A DNA stretch of 40,993 nt, from the NCBI GenBank assembly GCA_018303185.1, contig JAGVYR010000070.1, positions 1 to 40,993 on the forward strand, given 5' to 3'. A program made the position numbers and the translations under genes. This DNA comes from Candidatus Woesearchaeota archaeon (GTDB lineage: Archaea > Nanobdellota > Nanobdellia > Woesearchaeales > GW2011-AR4). A model generated the notes under the pieces. The model was not told the DNA's origin. It searched no databases and was given only the letters and a program-made list of their open reading frames with translations. Positions 1-7,368 of this stretch are shown piece after piece; position 1 is the stretch's first letter; the number at the start of each line of letters is the position of its first letter.

Positions 1-464
1 CCTTCCATCAAAGGGCTGTCTTGGTTAGCTGTGCTGTAAACCTCTAATTTGCCTTTATTGGCAACAAGCCATGCCCATCCGCTTCCAAACCTTGCAGCAG
101 CAGCATTTGAGAATTCTTCCTTGAACTTGTCAAAGCTTCCGAAAACCTGATTTATTGCATCTGCAACTTTCCCCGAAGGCTGTCCGCCGGCATTTGGGAC
201 CATTACCTGCCAGAATAAAGCATGGTTGCTGTGCCCTCCGCCGTGGTTTCTTACAGCCATCCTTATGCTCTCAGGCACGTCATTGATTTTTTCAAGAATT
301 TCATTAACGTCCATTGGCTCGAATTTTGTCCCTTTTACAGCTGCATTCAGCTTATCAATGTAGGCCTGATGATGCTTCGTATGGTGTATCTCCATAGTCC
401 TTGCATCTATGTGCGGCTCAAGCGCATTGTAAGCATAGCTCAATTTTGGCAGTTCAAATGCCAT
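1..464 (-). CDS. sod: Fe/Mn superoxide dismutase, C-terminus beyond window
   Basis: Cytosolic enzyme converting superoxide to oxygen and hydrogen peroxide with an Fe or Mn ion. The visible 154 residues begin [20 protein letters not shown], the usual start of the family. The first helical hairpin carries [11 protein letters not shown] with metal ligand His27. The [11 protein letters not shown] segment carries the second ligand at about His81. The Asp and His ligands of the C-terminal domain lie past base 1, so the gene is truncated only by the window edge. The start is fixed by a strong Shine-Dalgarno (GGAGGTGG, about 469-476) five bases before ATG. The metal cannot be decided from the part seen. 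The gene is transcribed away from repeat copy A. Confidence 0.95.
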   Translation of the reverse strand, partial: MAFELPKLSYAYNALEPHIDARTMEIHHTKHHQAYIDKLNAAVKGTKFEPMDVNEILEKINDVPESIRMAVRNHGGGHSNHALFWQVMVPNAGGQPSGKVADAINQVFGSFDKFKEEFSNAAAARFGSGWAWLVANKGKLEVYSTANQDSPLME

Positions 465-478
465 AATTCCACCTCCAG

Positions 479-520
479 TTAACTATTGTTAATAGGGAAG
501 CATTAATGATATAAAAAACT
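479..520 (-). promoter_or_regulatory. sod promoter and small palindrome
   Basis: On the minus strand an AT-rich TATA-like element (TTTTTTATATC, about 508-518) lies about 45-50 nt before the sod start, leaving a short leader that carries the Shine-Dalgarno. A perfect small inverted repeat, TTAAC-tatt-GTTAA (479-492), falls near the predicted transcription start and could be an operator. The elements are seen; their use is inferred. Confidence 0.4.
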
Positions 521-532
521 TATGATATCCAA

Positions 533-697
533 GGCAGCGTTCAAAATGTAGGTTAGCAGCTAAAGGTGGGCCCATTCTATTTTTCCGGCAAAAGAGGGCA
601 GGGGGTCGCCCCATACGGGGATAACCGATACATCATGCTAAACAGCAATTGGGCGAAAGCTGCTAACCCGAGCGTCAGCGAGATTTTGAACGCTGCC
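533..697. repeat. Intergenic inverted-repeat element, copy A (MITE-like / structured RNA family)
   Basis: A 165-bp element with two nested perfect terminal inverted repeats. The outer pair is GGCAGCGTTCAAAAT at 533-547 with its complement at 683-697. The inner pair is GGTTAGCAGC at 551-560 with its complement at 659-668. The inner 118 bp contains a conserved core, GGGGTCGCCCCATACGGGG, around 602-620. Immediately outside the outer repeats is a 9-bp direct repeat, GATATCCAA (524-532 and 698-706), which looks like a target-site duplication. No reading frame fills it. It resembles copies at 5046-5206 and 12705-12823. It could be a non-autonomous mobile element, a structured RNA, or both. Confidence 0.75.
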
Positions 698-714
698 GAT
701 ATCCAATAAAGAAT

Positions 715-2010
715 TCAGTTTTCTATCCTCATGTAAAATGGCTTTCCGTGAACCGGCTTTCCTTTATCGGTCTCCAGGCTTTCAAGCTCCTGCAGAGTCT
801 GCTGTATAGTGCCGAATTCCAGCGGCTCGTGTGTGATTATATTTGGCAGGCATTTGACTCCGTCAAAGATAACTTCATTGTCCATGCCTCCCCTCTGAAT
901 TGAGCTTTTTACATTCCATTTGTGCCTTACCAGAACACCCAGGGCATTGTACAATGCTCCCGGAAAGTGAGACAGGTAGAGCCTAAGGTATCCTTCAGTT
1001 CTGACTTTTTTATGGTCTGCTATCTTTGTGCCAGGACCGTCAAATATTATCTTCCTTGTTTTTTTCGACCTTATCATATCGGCTATCTTTAATACATCGT
1101 AATAGACTGAAAACGCTGTTGGCCCTTCTCCTGCACCTTTGCCGACATTGAAATACTCATCAAAAGGGGTCCCCTCTATCAGTATTGCATTGAACTCCTC
1201 GTTGACTTTTGCAAGGTGATGGTCGTTCCTTATTAGTGCGGGATTGACTTTCATGCTTATATCGCCTGCACTCGTTTTCTTAGCTGAGGCAAGAAGCTTG
1301 ACTGCATATCCAAGGTCTTTTGCATACCCTATGTCAGTGGGGGTTATTTCGGTGATGCCTTCGCAGTGCACATCTTCAGGCCTTATCCACTTTCTGAAGG
1401 CAAGAGAAGCCAGGATTGAAATCTTCTGGGCAGCGTCTTTTCCCGAAACGTCAAAAGCAGGGTCAGCTTCGGCAAAGCCTTTTTCCTGCGCAATCTTCAG
1501 CGCAGTGCTGTAGTCCATGCCTTCGCTCATCCTTGTCAGGATAAAGTTTGTCGTGCCGTTAAGTATTCCTGTTATGCTTCTTATTTCCCCGAAGCTCAGC
1601 TGCTCGAGAAGGGGGTTGATTATGGGTATTGCGCCCGCAACTGCGCCTTCAAATCCGATATTCACATTATGCCTTTCTGCTGCTGAGAATATTTCCATGC
1701 CATGCTCCGAGATGACAGCTTTATTCGCGGTAACAACATGCTTTCCGTTCTTGATGGAGCTAAGTATATATTCCAAAGCGGGATTGCAGCCTCCGGCCAA
1801 TTCGACAACAATATCTATCCCTTGGTTTTCAATTGCCTCCTTTACATCAGAGGACAGATTAGAAAATGCGACCTTCCTCTTCTTATTGAGATTTTTAACG
1901 ATAATTACCTTCAGGTTGATTCCTCTTGGCCTGTTTTTTTCAAAAAGCTTGACTAACCCGCTCCCAACAGTTCCAAAGCCTATGATTGCAACATTGACGT
2001 CCTTTTCCAT
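715..2010 (-). CDS. hom: Homoserine dehydrogenase with C-terminal ACT-like domain
   Basis: NAD(P)-dependent reduction of aspartate semialdehyde to homoserine, the branch point to threonine and methionine; cytosolic. At 431 residues it has the full family length. The Rossmann motif GFGTVG is at residues 11-16. The family segment GKHVVTANKAVISEHG comes next, then the catalytic domain with the GTTNFILTRM stretch and Asp/Lys positions in SGKDAAQK. The C-terminal ~80 residues (HFPGALYNALGVL onward) look like an ACT domain, so allosteric control by an amino acid is likely. No aspartokinase or threonine synthase gene is adjacent, so the pathway must be completed elsewhere. A TATA box (2046-2054, minus strand) lies about 40 nt before ATG. 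Confidence 0.95.
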   Translation of the reverse strand: MEKDVNVAIIGFGTVGSGLVKLFEKNRPRGINLKVIIVKNLNKKRKVAFSNLSSDVKEAIENQGIDIVVELAGGCNPALEYILSSIKNGKHVVTANKAVISEHGMEIFSAAERHNVNIGFEGAVAGAIPIINPLLEQLSFGEIRSITGILNGTTNFILTRMSEGMDYSTALKIAQEKGFAEADPAFDVSGKDAAQKISILASLAFRKWIRPEDVHCEGITEITPTDIGYAKDLGYAVKLLASAKKTSAGDISMKVNPALIRNDHHLAKVNEEFNAILIEGTPFDEYFNVGKGAGEGPTAFSVYYDVLKIADMIRSKKTRKIIFDGPGTKIADHKKVRTEGYLRLYLSHFPGALYNALGVLVRHKWNVKSSIQRGGMDNEVIFDGVKCLPNIITHEPLEFGTIQQTLQELESLETDKGKPVHGKPFYMRIEN

Positions 2011-2045
2011 ATAATAACCATGCTGAAGTGTTCTTTTTAAATTTT

Positions 2046-2080
2046 CTTATAAAGCGGCAGATTACACAACCTTTTTATAG
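2046..2080. promoter_or_regulatory. Divergent promoters for hom (-) and lemA (+)
   Basis: Minus-strand TATA CTTTATAAG (2046-2054) serves hom. Plus-strand TATA CTTTTTATAG (2071-2080) serves lemA, with a predicted start near 2101 and a Shine-Dalgarno GGGGTGA before the ATG at 2122. Spacing fits archaeal TBP/TFB promoters. Confidence 0.6.
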
Positions 2081-2121
2081 TCGCAAATATTCAGAAGCCA
2101 ATCTGAATCAGGGGTGAAACA

Positions 2122-2673
2122 ATGAACGCATTAACTATTACTGGTATAATACTTGCTGTAATCGCGCTTTTTATCATATTCCTTTACAACAGCCTCATAA
2201 GGCTGAAAAACCAGGTAAAGAACTCATGGGCTCAGATTGACGTCCAGCTAAAGAGGAGAACTGACCTTATCCCTAATCTTGTTGAGTCTGTCAAGGGCTA
2301 CATGAAGCACGAGAAATCAGTCCTTGAGAACATTACAAAGGCAAGGTCCGCAATGATGAAGGCAGACACGATTGAAGGCAAGGCGAAAGCATCTAACATG
2401 CTTTCCCAGACTTTAAAATCCCTGTTTGCCGTCTCAGAAAATTACCCGCAATTGAAAGCCAATGAAAACTTCCTCCAGCTTCAGGAGGAAATAACTGGCA
2501 CTGAAAACAAGATTGCATACTCTAGGCAGCACTATAATGACATGGTGATGCGCTTCAACATAAAGATAGAGACCTTCCCGAACAACCAGCTCAACAAGTT
2601 CCTGCATTTTACAAAAGAGCAGCAGTTTGAGGCGGCGGCGGGGGAAAGGAAAAACGTGAAGGTAAAGTTTTAA
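2122..2673 (+). CDS. lemA: LemA family protein
   Basis: Membrane-anchored helical protein of unknown molecular function. One N-terminal transmembrane helix (residues ~4-25) is followed by the LemA signature: RLKNQVKNSWAQIDVQLKRR, then the NLVESVKGYMKHE and FPNNQ elements. The 183-residue length is typical. It is followed after 21 bp by htpX, a pairing seen widely in bacteria and archaea, which suggests a shared role in membrane-protein quality control. The start is supported by GGGGTGA seven bases upstream. Confidence 0.93.
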   Translation: MNALTITGIILAVIALFIIFLYNSLIRLKNQVKNSWAQIDVQLKRRTDLIPNLVESVKGYMKHEKSVLENITKARSAMMKADTIEGKAKASNMLSQTLKSLFAVSENYPQLKANENFLQLQEEITGTENKIAYSRQHYNDMVMRFNIKIETFPNNQLNKFLHFTKEQQFEAAAGERKNVKVKF

Positions 2674-2694
2674 TTTCTTTTTTAGGTGTTTTCC

Positions 2695-3591
2695 ATGAGG
2701 GTGATGTTTGACGAAGTGAGGAACAACAATCTTAAGTCTTTGCTTCTTGTGTCATTGTTCATCCTTATTGTTGGCCTTTTGGGCGCCGTCATAGGTTTGG
2801 TATACGACAGCCTCGCTTTCGGCATATCAGTTGCAGTCATATTCTCCCTGATTTATTCAATGATTGGCTTTTATTCAGGGCAGGATATGATACTGGGGAT
2901 GACCGGAGCCAGAGAAGTCACAAAAAAGGAATTCCCTTACCTTTTCCACACCACAGAGGGCCTTGCCGTTGCAGCAAGCATCCCGACGCCAAAAGCATAT
3001 GTTATTGACGACTCTGCATTAAACGCTTTCGCCACGGGCCGCGACCCTGAACATGCTTCAATAACAGTCACGACAGGCCTTCTGAAAACAATGGACAGGC
3101 AGGAGCTTGAAGGCGTGATAGCGCATGAGATGTCCCACGTAAAGAACTATGACATTAGGTTCATGATGCTCACTGTTGTCCTTGTCGGAATTGTGACTCT
3201 GCTCAGCGACTTTCTTTTAAGGTCATTCCTTTGGGGAAGGGGAAGAAGCAGGGAAAAAGGAAATCAGGTGACAATTATACTCATAGTTCTTGGCTTTGTG
3301 CTTGCAATACTCACTCCTATAATAGGGCATCTTATCAAGCTGGCAATCAGCAGGAAAAGGGAGTTCATGGCAGATGCTGGCGGCGCCATTCTTACAAGAT
3401 ATCCGCCGGGACTTGCTTCAGCCCTGAAAAAAATAGCAAAAGACCCCGATCCCTTAGTGGACAGGGCCAACCGCGCCACAGCCCATCTTTTCATCTCAAC
3501 CCCTTTCAGGGACAATAAGGGCCTTATCACAAACCTTTTTTCAACACATCCCCCGATACAGGAAAGAATTAAAAGATTAGAGGAGATGTGA
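2695..3591 (+). CDS. htpX: HtpX-like membrane zinc metalloprotease (M48)
   Basis: Integral-membrane endopeptidase that degrades damaged membrane proteins. Two N-terminal membrane helices (about residues 15-60) precede the zinc site HEMSH (~144-148). Two more hydrophobic helices follow, then the third ligand region RKREFMADAGG. The length (298 residues) is standard for the family. I chose the ATG at 2695 because AGGTG (2684-2688) is suitably placed before it; an upstream in-frame GTG at 2686 would add three residues but overlaps that ribosome-binding site. It is co-transcribed with lemA. Confidence 0.93.
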   Translation: MRVMFDEVRNNNLKSLLLVSLFILIVGLLGAVIGLVYDSLAFGISVAVIFSLIYSMIGFYSGQDMILGMTGAREVTKKEFPYLFHTTEGLAVAASIPTPKAYVIDDSALNAFATGRDPEHASITVTTGLLKTMDRQELEGVIAHEMSHVKNYDIRFMMLTVVLVGIVTLLSDFLLRSFLWGRGRSREKGNQVTIILIVLGFVLAILTPIIGHLIKLAISRKREFMADAGGAILTRYPPGLASALKKIAKDPDPLVDRANRATAHLFISTPFRDNKGLITNLFSTHPPIQERIKRLEEM

Positions 3592-3675
3592 ACAGAATAA
3601 CCACTCCCGTATCCTAACACATATTTAATAAGCATAAGAGCAACATTTATTAAAAAGCAGATGTAAGGCTATAAA

Positions 3676-4122
3676 ATGGCAGATGCGGCACTCGGGATAG
3701 CTCCACAGAAAAAGCATTCACTTTTCGGCTCAAAGCCCCAGCAGTCTTTTGACTCTGTGGGAATGAGTGCCGACATGAATAACATGGGCCGCAGGCTGAG
3801 GCTTCTGGAAGAGTCCTTTACAAATATGAGGCGCTCAGTACAGGTTACAGAGGAGAATATCCTGCAGCACAACCGTGAGTTTTCAAAGGAGATTAAGTCA
3901 ATAAATTCCGAAATTGTTGAGATAAGGAATGAGCTTTCAGAGGTAAAAGACAGGATACTGCAGCTCATCACGGAATTGAAAGGCTCTGCAAAGCGGGAAG
4001 AAGTCAAGATACTTGAAAAATATATCAGCCTCTGGAACCCTGTGAAGTTTGTCACGCAGGCTGAAGTCGAGCGGATGGTAAGGGAGCTGATGGCAGAGGA
4101 AAAGAGCAGGAAATTTCAATGA
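3676..4122 (+). CDS. Coiled-coil protein, conserved hypothetical
   Basis: 148 residues. A low-complexity N-terminus (MADAALGIAPQKKHSLFG) is followed by a long coiled coil (about residues 33-110) and an amphipathic tail containing WNPVKFVTQAEVERMVRE. There is no membrane segment. The tail faintly resembles archaellum accessory proteins of the FlaC/D/E group, but this is a weak impression and I do not assign that function. It lies in the same direction as a second coiled-coil gene at 4314 and faces three membrane-protein genes, so a cytosolic partner role for that membrane system is possible (inference). A TATA-like box about 27 nt upstream suggests a near-leaderless transcript. Confidence 0.75.
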   Translation: MADAALGIAPQKKHSLFGSKPQQSFDSVGMSADMNNMGRRLRLLEESFTNMRRSVQVTEENILQHNREFSKEIKSINSEIVEIRNELSEVKDRILQLITELKGSAKREEVKILEKYISLWNPVKFVTQAEVERMVRELMAEEKSRKFQ

Positions 4123-4127
4123 GTATA

Positions 4128-4201
4128 GGTTGGCGGCCAAAGGCGGTTCGAATAACAGCACGAGGCGAGCGATATGCAAAAAAGCGAGCCTTGCGACTAA
4201 C
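4128..4201. repeat. Degenerate short copy D of the intergenic repeat
   Basis: Begins GGTTGGCGGCCAAAGGCGG and ends GCGATATGCAAAA...GCGACTAAC. This matches the two ends of copies A and C but lacks the GGGG-CGCCCC core. The terminal stem is imperfect. It starts 6 bp after the stop codon of the preceding gene. Best read as an internally deleted relative. Confidence 0.4.
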
Positions 4202-4313
4202 ATTGCAGGGCATATTAAAGATAACGGGCAGTTGGATAAAAAGGTATCAAAGCCAATCAGAGCAAAAGCTTTAAATTAGGAAAGCATAATAAAATCAAAA
4301 AAAAGAGGAAAAC

Positions 4314-5000
4314 ATGGCATTGTTCACTTTTAAGAAAAAGAAAGCGCCTTATGACCATCCGCCTGCTCCCGGCGGCCCGCCAATCCAGCAGGTCATGATG
4401 CTCAGGCAGCAGGGCGCCCAGGATTCTGAGATAATACAGGATTTGCAGAACCAGGGCTACAACTCCCAGCAGATATATGATGCGCTTAACCAGGCCGCTA
4501 TAAGCGGGCCGCAAAGCCAGGTCCCTGAATTCGACCCTAACATGATGGAGCAGGACTATGGAAATGCCCCAGGATTTGACATGGGCCAGCAGCAAATGCA
4601 GGACATGCCCCCTCCTGACTTTTCGCGGCAGCAGATGCCCCCTCCCATGCAGATGCAGCAGCAGGACAGGAGCGACAGGATAGAGGAGCTTGCCGAGGCA
4701 ATCATAGATGAAAAATGGAAAGAGATTACTCAGGACATCTCCAAAGTCATTGAATGGAAGGAAAAGACAGAATCCCGCATTACGAAGATGGAGCAGCAGC
4801 TTCTCGATTTGAAGCAGAGCATTGACTCATTGAACAGGAGCATTGTGCAGAAAATCGGCCAGTACGACCAGAACCTTACAGACGTGGGCACTGAAATAAA
4901 GGCTATGGAAAAAGTGTTCCAGAATGTCCTTCCTTCCCTGACGGAAAATGTCAACAGGCTCGAAAGGATGTCCAAAGGAGCTTCATCAGTGAAGAAATAG
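4314..5000 (+). CDS. Gln/Pro-rich protein with helical hook and C-terminal coiled coil
   Basis: 228 residues in three parts. The first ~65 residues are basic and then contain a small helical unit (QVMMLRQQGAQDSEIIQDLQ, then QGYNSQQIYDAL) that resembles a short UBA/SHOCT-like helix pair. Residues ~66-125 are a Gln/Met/Pro-rich linker (MPPPMQMQQQ). Residues ~130-225 form a coiled coil. There is no signal peptide or membrane helix. GAGG precedes the ATG. It is the same-direction neighbour of the 3676 coiled-coil gene and is convergent with the membrane operon at 5255-7055. The function is unknown; the layout suggests a flexible adaptor or scaffold. Confidence 0.75.
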   Translation: MALFTFKKKKAPYDHPPAPGGPPIQQVMMLRQQGAQDSEIIQDLQNQGYNSQQIYDALNQAAISGPQSQVPEFDPNMMEQDYGNAPGFDMGQQQMQDMPPPDFSRQQMPPPMQMQQQDRSDRIEELAEAIIDEKWKEITQDISKVIEWKEKTESRITKMEQQLLDLKQSIDSLNRSIVQKIGQYDQNLTDVGTEIKAMEKVFQNVLPSLTENVNRLERMSKGASSVKK

Positions 5001-5045
5001 TTTTTCTTGGGGATTATTATGTTCTATTAGTGGTCTTTTTAACAA

Positions 5046-5206
5046 GGCGTGCCTAAAAAATGGGGGTTGGCATCAATCCGTGAGCGTTTTGTCAAGTTTT
5101 CCATTAAATGCGGAAGGGGTCGCTCCATACGGGAGGGAGCCGCACATCACTAAAACAGCAAAGAAGCGAACCGATGTTAACCCACGAAGTGATTTTTTAG
5201 ACACGC
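5046..5206. repeat. Intergenic inverted-repeat element, copy B
   Basis: Outer imperfect terminal repeats (GCGTGCCTAAAAAAT at 5048-5062, complement of GCGTGTCTAAAAAAT at 5191-5205). Inner repeats GGTTGGCATC (5065-5074) and GATGTTAACC (5173-5182) enclose 118 bp, the same inner length as copy A. The core reads GGGGTCGCTCCATACGGGAG: relative to copy A, CCCC/GGGG has become CTCC/GGAG, a paired change. The inner stem keeps pairing through two G-T wobbles on the plus strand. It sits between convergent genes. I see no clear target duplication. Confidence 0.7.
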
Positions 5207-5254
5207 TTTCCTTGGCAACTTCTTAACGAACTGATTAAAAAAGAAATAAAGCCC

Positions 5255-5785
5255 CTAATGCCCGCCCATTCCGCCGCCTGCGAGCAGCGCTATAGTAAAT
5301 ACGGCCAGTGCCAGAAGGAACAATATTCCAAGCATTGTGGGATGGAAGAGTATTGTGGCTGTCTGGCTGTAATCGCGGCTGAAATCAGTGCTTGTCTCAT
5401 TATCTCCCGGGACTGTTATGCTCTGCCTTACCTGGACGCCTGCGCCGATAACGATGAAAAGCGCAACAACCACGAGCAGCAGGGTTTTGGTTCCTCCTCC
5501 AAAAGCCTCGAAATTGCCGCCAAACGCCCCTCCCGCCGCGGCAAGTATCATGACAAAAACCATGACAATAACAAGCCATGGAATTATCTTCACTATTATC
5601 TGGGTGGCAAGCTCTGAGGACACGACAAAAATTGCAAGAATTAATGGTATCAGTATGTTAAGGAACTGGTTTCCGCCAAGGGTCCTTGAGTACATCAGCA
5701 CTCCATACCCTCCAAGCCATACAAACAGGAATACAAAAATCTGCGAGAAATTCTGCAAAGCTGCTACATCAAGAAAGGTTGCCAT
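5255..5785 (-). CDS. Small multi-pass membrane protein, third gene of a membrane triad
   Basis: 176 residues with four to five hydrophobic segments (about 10-33, 38-58, 63-88, 98-118, 148-170) and a Gly/His tail ending GGGMGGH. An extracytoplasmic-type polar loop (GDNETSTDFSRDYS) lies before the last helix. It shares layout with the two upstream genes: an N-terminal amphipathic part, then FxxxFVWLxxY-like first helix, and a glycine-rich end with His. I do not recognise the family. It is last in a minus-strand run (6474-7055, 5807-6430, 5255-5785) with gaps of 43 and 21 bp, probably one operon. Confidence 0.75.
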   Translation of the reverse strand: MATFLDVAALQNFSQIFVFLFVWLGGYGVLMYSRTLGGNQFLNILIPLILAIFVVSSELATQIIVKIIPWLVIVMVFVMILAAAGGAFGGNFEAFGGGTKTLLLVVVALFIVIGAGVQVRQSITVPGDNETSTDFSRDYSQTATILFHPTMLGILFLLALAVFTIALLAGGGMGGH

Positions 5786-5806
5786 TTTTTAATTGCTTTT
5801 TAATTG

Positions 5807-6430
5807 CTAATGGCCTCCATGGCCTCCTCCGCCGCCGAACAGTTCCTTGAGGTTTATGCCTAACCTCTGCATATTGGATGCCTTCTTGCTGGACTCTGAT
5901 CCTCCGGTGACGTATGCAATTATGACTCCGAACACAACCAGCATGACAACCACGGCAAGGGCATCATCCTGAAAAGTGTCGCCGAGCCATTGCGTAAAGC
6001 CTCCGTTCCCCCACCATCCTGCTGCGCCTCCGAATATCAGTATTATGCCGCCCACTGAAAAGAAGCCTATCCATCCCGGCATTGTAAGCCCCAGGTATAT
6101 CTTGTCATGGGCAAATATGCCAATCAGGATCATAAGGGAGACTAAAGCGACAACAAGCAAAGACACTGAGGGCAATGCTGCGTTTATCAACTCGACAGGG
6201 TCGTATCCTGTCGGCAAATCCCCTGTCACGTGAGGAATGACTACAAGAAGCGCGAATATTATGGCAAGGCCGGTATTCATGTTTCTCTGGTCTTCGCCAA
6301 GTATCTTCGTCTTCTCAAGAACTGCGAAAATCAGCGTGAATATCAGGAGGAAAGGGAGCAGTACGTCAGTAAGGCCCCACTGCTCAAGTATCTCGATAAA
6401 CCGGTCCAGTTTGAATGCTTCGCTTGCCAT
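5807..6430 (-). CDS. Small multi-pass membrane protein, second gene of a membrane triad
   Basis: 207 residues. The N-terminus (FIEILEQWGLTDVLLPFLL, then FAVLEKTKILGE) is clearly homologous to that of the upstream gene (EFFGDIGLYDVVLPFLL, then FAILEKTKVFG), so the two are paralogues. About five membrane segments. The C-terminus runs SSKKASNMQRLGINLKELFG and ends GGGGHGGH. The His/Gly tail could bind a metal or simply be flexible. A Shine-Dalgarno GAGGGTG precedes ATG. The family is unknown to me, although I associate similar proteins with DPANN genomes. Confidence 0.78.
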   Translation of the reverse strand: MASEAFKLDRFIEILEQWGLTDVLLPFLLIFTLIFAVLEKTKILGEDQRNMNTGLAIIFALLVVIPHVTGDLPTGYDPVELINAALPSVSLLVVALVSLMILIGIFAHDKIYLGLTMPGWIGFFSVGGIILIFGGAAGWWGNGGFTQWLGDTFQDDALAVVVMLVVFGVIIAYVTGGSESSKKASNMQRLGINLKELFGGGGGHGGH

Positions 6431-6473
6431 TTTAACACCCTCTTATTGGTTATTGCTTATTTAAACTTTATGA

Positions 6474-7055
6474 TTAATGGCTGCCAGAGCCTCCGCTGCT
6501 GCTGTGGCTGCCGCCTCCGGACTTGCCCGGGCTTTTAACTACCCATCCTATGAATATAACTATGACTACGAGCAGTATCACTGAGCCTACAATTTCGTTG
6601 CTGCCGCTGCCGCCCTGGAAGAAATTAAAGGCATCGTCAAGGAAGCCGACCGAATGCAGGAATATAACTGCAATTCCTATGAAAGTTATCACCATGAACA
6701 TGTCTTTCCAGCCGCCTGTGAGGAAAAAGCTCTTATCCTTTTCTTCATGGAATGCTCCCACTAAAAGCAGGAAAAGCACTATAAGGAGCAGCAAAACGAC
6801 AACATTTGAGGATATATCGGTTATTATCCCTACAAGCTTTGAAGACGCAACTGTGAGGAAAGCTATGACAAAAGCTACAACCGCATTAAGGTTTTTTCTT
6901 GTGTATTTGTGGTGCTCTATCTCCTCTACCCCAAATACCTTCGTCTTCTCAAGTATCGCAAACACTATGGAAAAGACGAGAAGGAAAGGAAGAACTACAT
7001 CGTATAAGCCTATATCTCCAAAAAACTCCAGCACTTCCCTGAATGGTGTCGCCAT
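6474..7055 (-). CDS. Small multi-pass membrane protein, first gene of a membrane triad
   Basis: 193 residues with about five hydrophobic helices and a Ser/Gly/His tail (SHSSSGGSGSH). Its N-terminal 55 residues align with the 5807-6430 product (DVVLPFLLVFSIVFAILEKTKVFG). A charged loop (GVEEIEHHKYTRKN) follows the first helix. It is the first gene of the probable operon and is preceded by a structured leader of about 150 nt, in which the only Shine-Dalgarno-like GGTGG (7069-7073) is inside a hairpin. The function is unknown; regulated expression is suggested by the leader. Confidence 0.78.
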   Translation of the reverse strand: MATPFREVLEFFGDIGLYDVVLPFLLVFSIVFAILEKTKVFGVEEIEHHKYTRKNLNAVVAFVIAFLTVASSKLVGIITDISSNVVVLLLLIVLFLLLVGAFHEEKDKSFFLTGGWKDMFMVITFIGIAVIFLHSVGFLDDAFNFFQGGSGSNEIVGSVILLVVIVIFIGWVVKSPGKSGGGSHSSSGGSGSH

Positions 7056-7061
7056 CTTTTG

Positions 7062-7207
7062 TCAAAAACCACCAATTTCTGATTGGTGGCATAAATCTGC
7101 ATTACTATAAGCGGTTTTTGATGCTCAGAACTCCACGAAAATAGTGGTTTTCGAGCACAACAGATTCCACTTCTACCACTCATAGTTAAATGAGTGGAAT
7201 TCTGTTG
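7062..7207 (-). promoter_or_regulatory. Structured 5' leader of the membrane-protein operon, riboswitch-like
   Basis: Read on the minus strand, the predicted transcript starts near 7209 and folds into consecutive hairpins. (1) CAACAGAATTCCACT pairs with AGTGGAATCTGTTG (7193-7207 with 7158-7171), or alternatively CCACTCAT/ATGAGTGG (7176-7183 with 7190-7197); both use 7193-7197. (2) CGAAAA/TTTTCG (7136-7141 with 7148-7153). (3) CCACCAAT/ATTGGTGG (7082-7089 with 7069-7076), or alternatively TCAAAAACC/GGTTTTTGA (7113-7121 with 7062-7070); these share GG. The last hairpin covers the only Shine-Dalgarno-like GGTGG before the ATG at 7055. Two pairs of competing helices suggest a switch. No known riboswitch class is recognised. 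Confidence 0.6.
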
Positions 7208-7226
7208 TTTAAATAAAACTGAGAAT

Positions 7227-7240
7227 GTTAATATATAAAG
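7227..7240 (-). promoter_or_regulatory. Promoter of the membrane-protein operon
   Basis: Minus-strand CTTTATATATTAAC is a good TATA box. A start about 26-27 nt downstream (near 7209) coincides with the base of the first leader hairpin. Confidence 0.6.
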
Positions 7241-7338
7241 GTTTCGAAATGAGTTAGAGGAAATTGGGAAGATTAATTCTCACGCCACAAATGGCGCCGA
7301 ATTTTGTGCCTATCAAAATAATCCTCTTTGCAAAAACA

Positions 7339-7346
7339 TTTATAAA
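7339..7346 (+). promoter_or_regulatory. TATA box of the translin-aspS operon
   Basis: TTTATAAA centred 27 nt before the ATG at 7369. The transcript is therefore leaderless, and in-frame upstream codons starting at 7264 cannot be part of the gene. Confidence 0.65.
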
Positions 7347-7368
7347 CACTCTACAGTTCTCCTGCAGT

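Noticed and set aside
1244-2014. Long plus-strand frames opposite hom
   Set aside because: hom is clearly recognisable over its whole length; the opposite frames have no family features.
6523-7110. 195-codon plus-strand frame opposite the first membrane gene
   Set aside because: Antisense shadow of a hydrophobic gene, rich in Ser/Thr/Pro, with no ribosome-binding site; its end falls in the leader of the real gene.
7264-7368. N-terminal extension of the translin gene
   Set aside because: It lies before and across the TATA box at 7339-7346, and the extra residues do not resemble translin.
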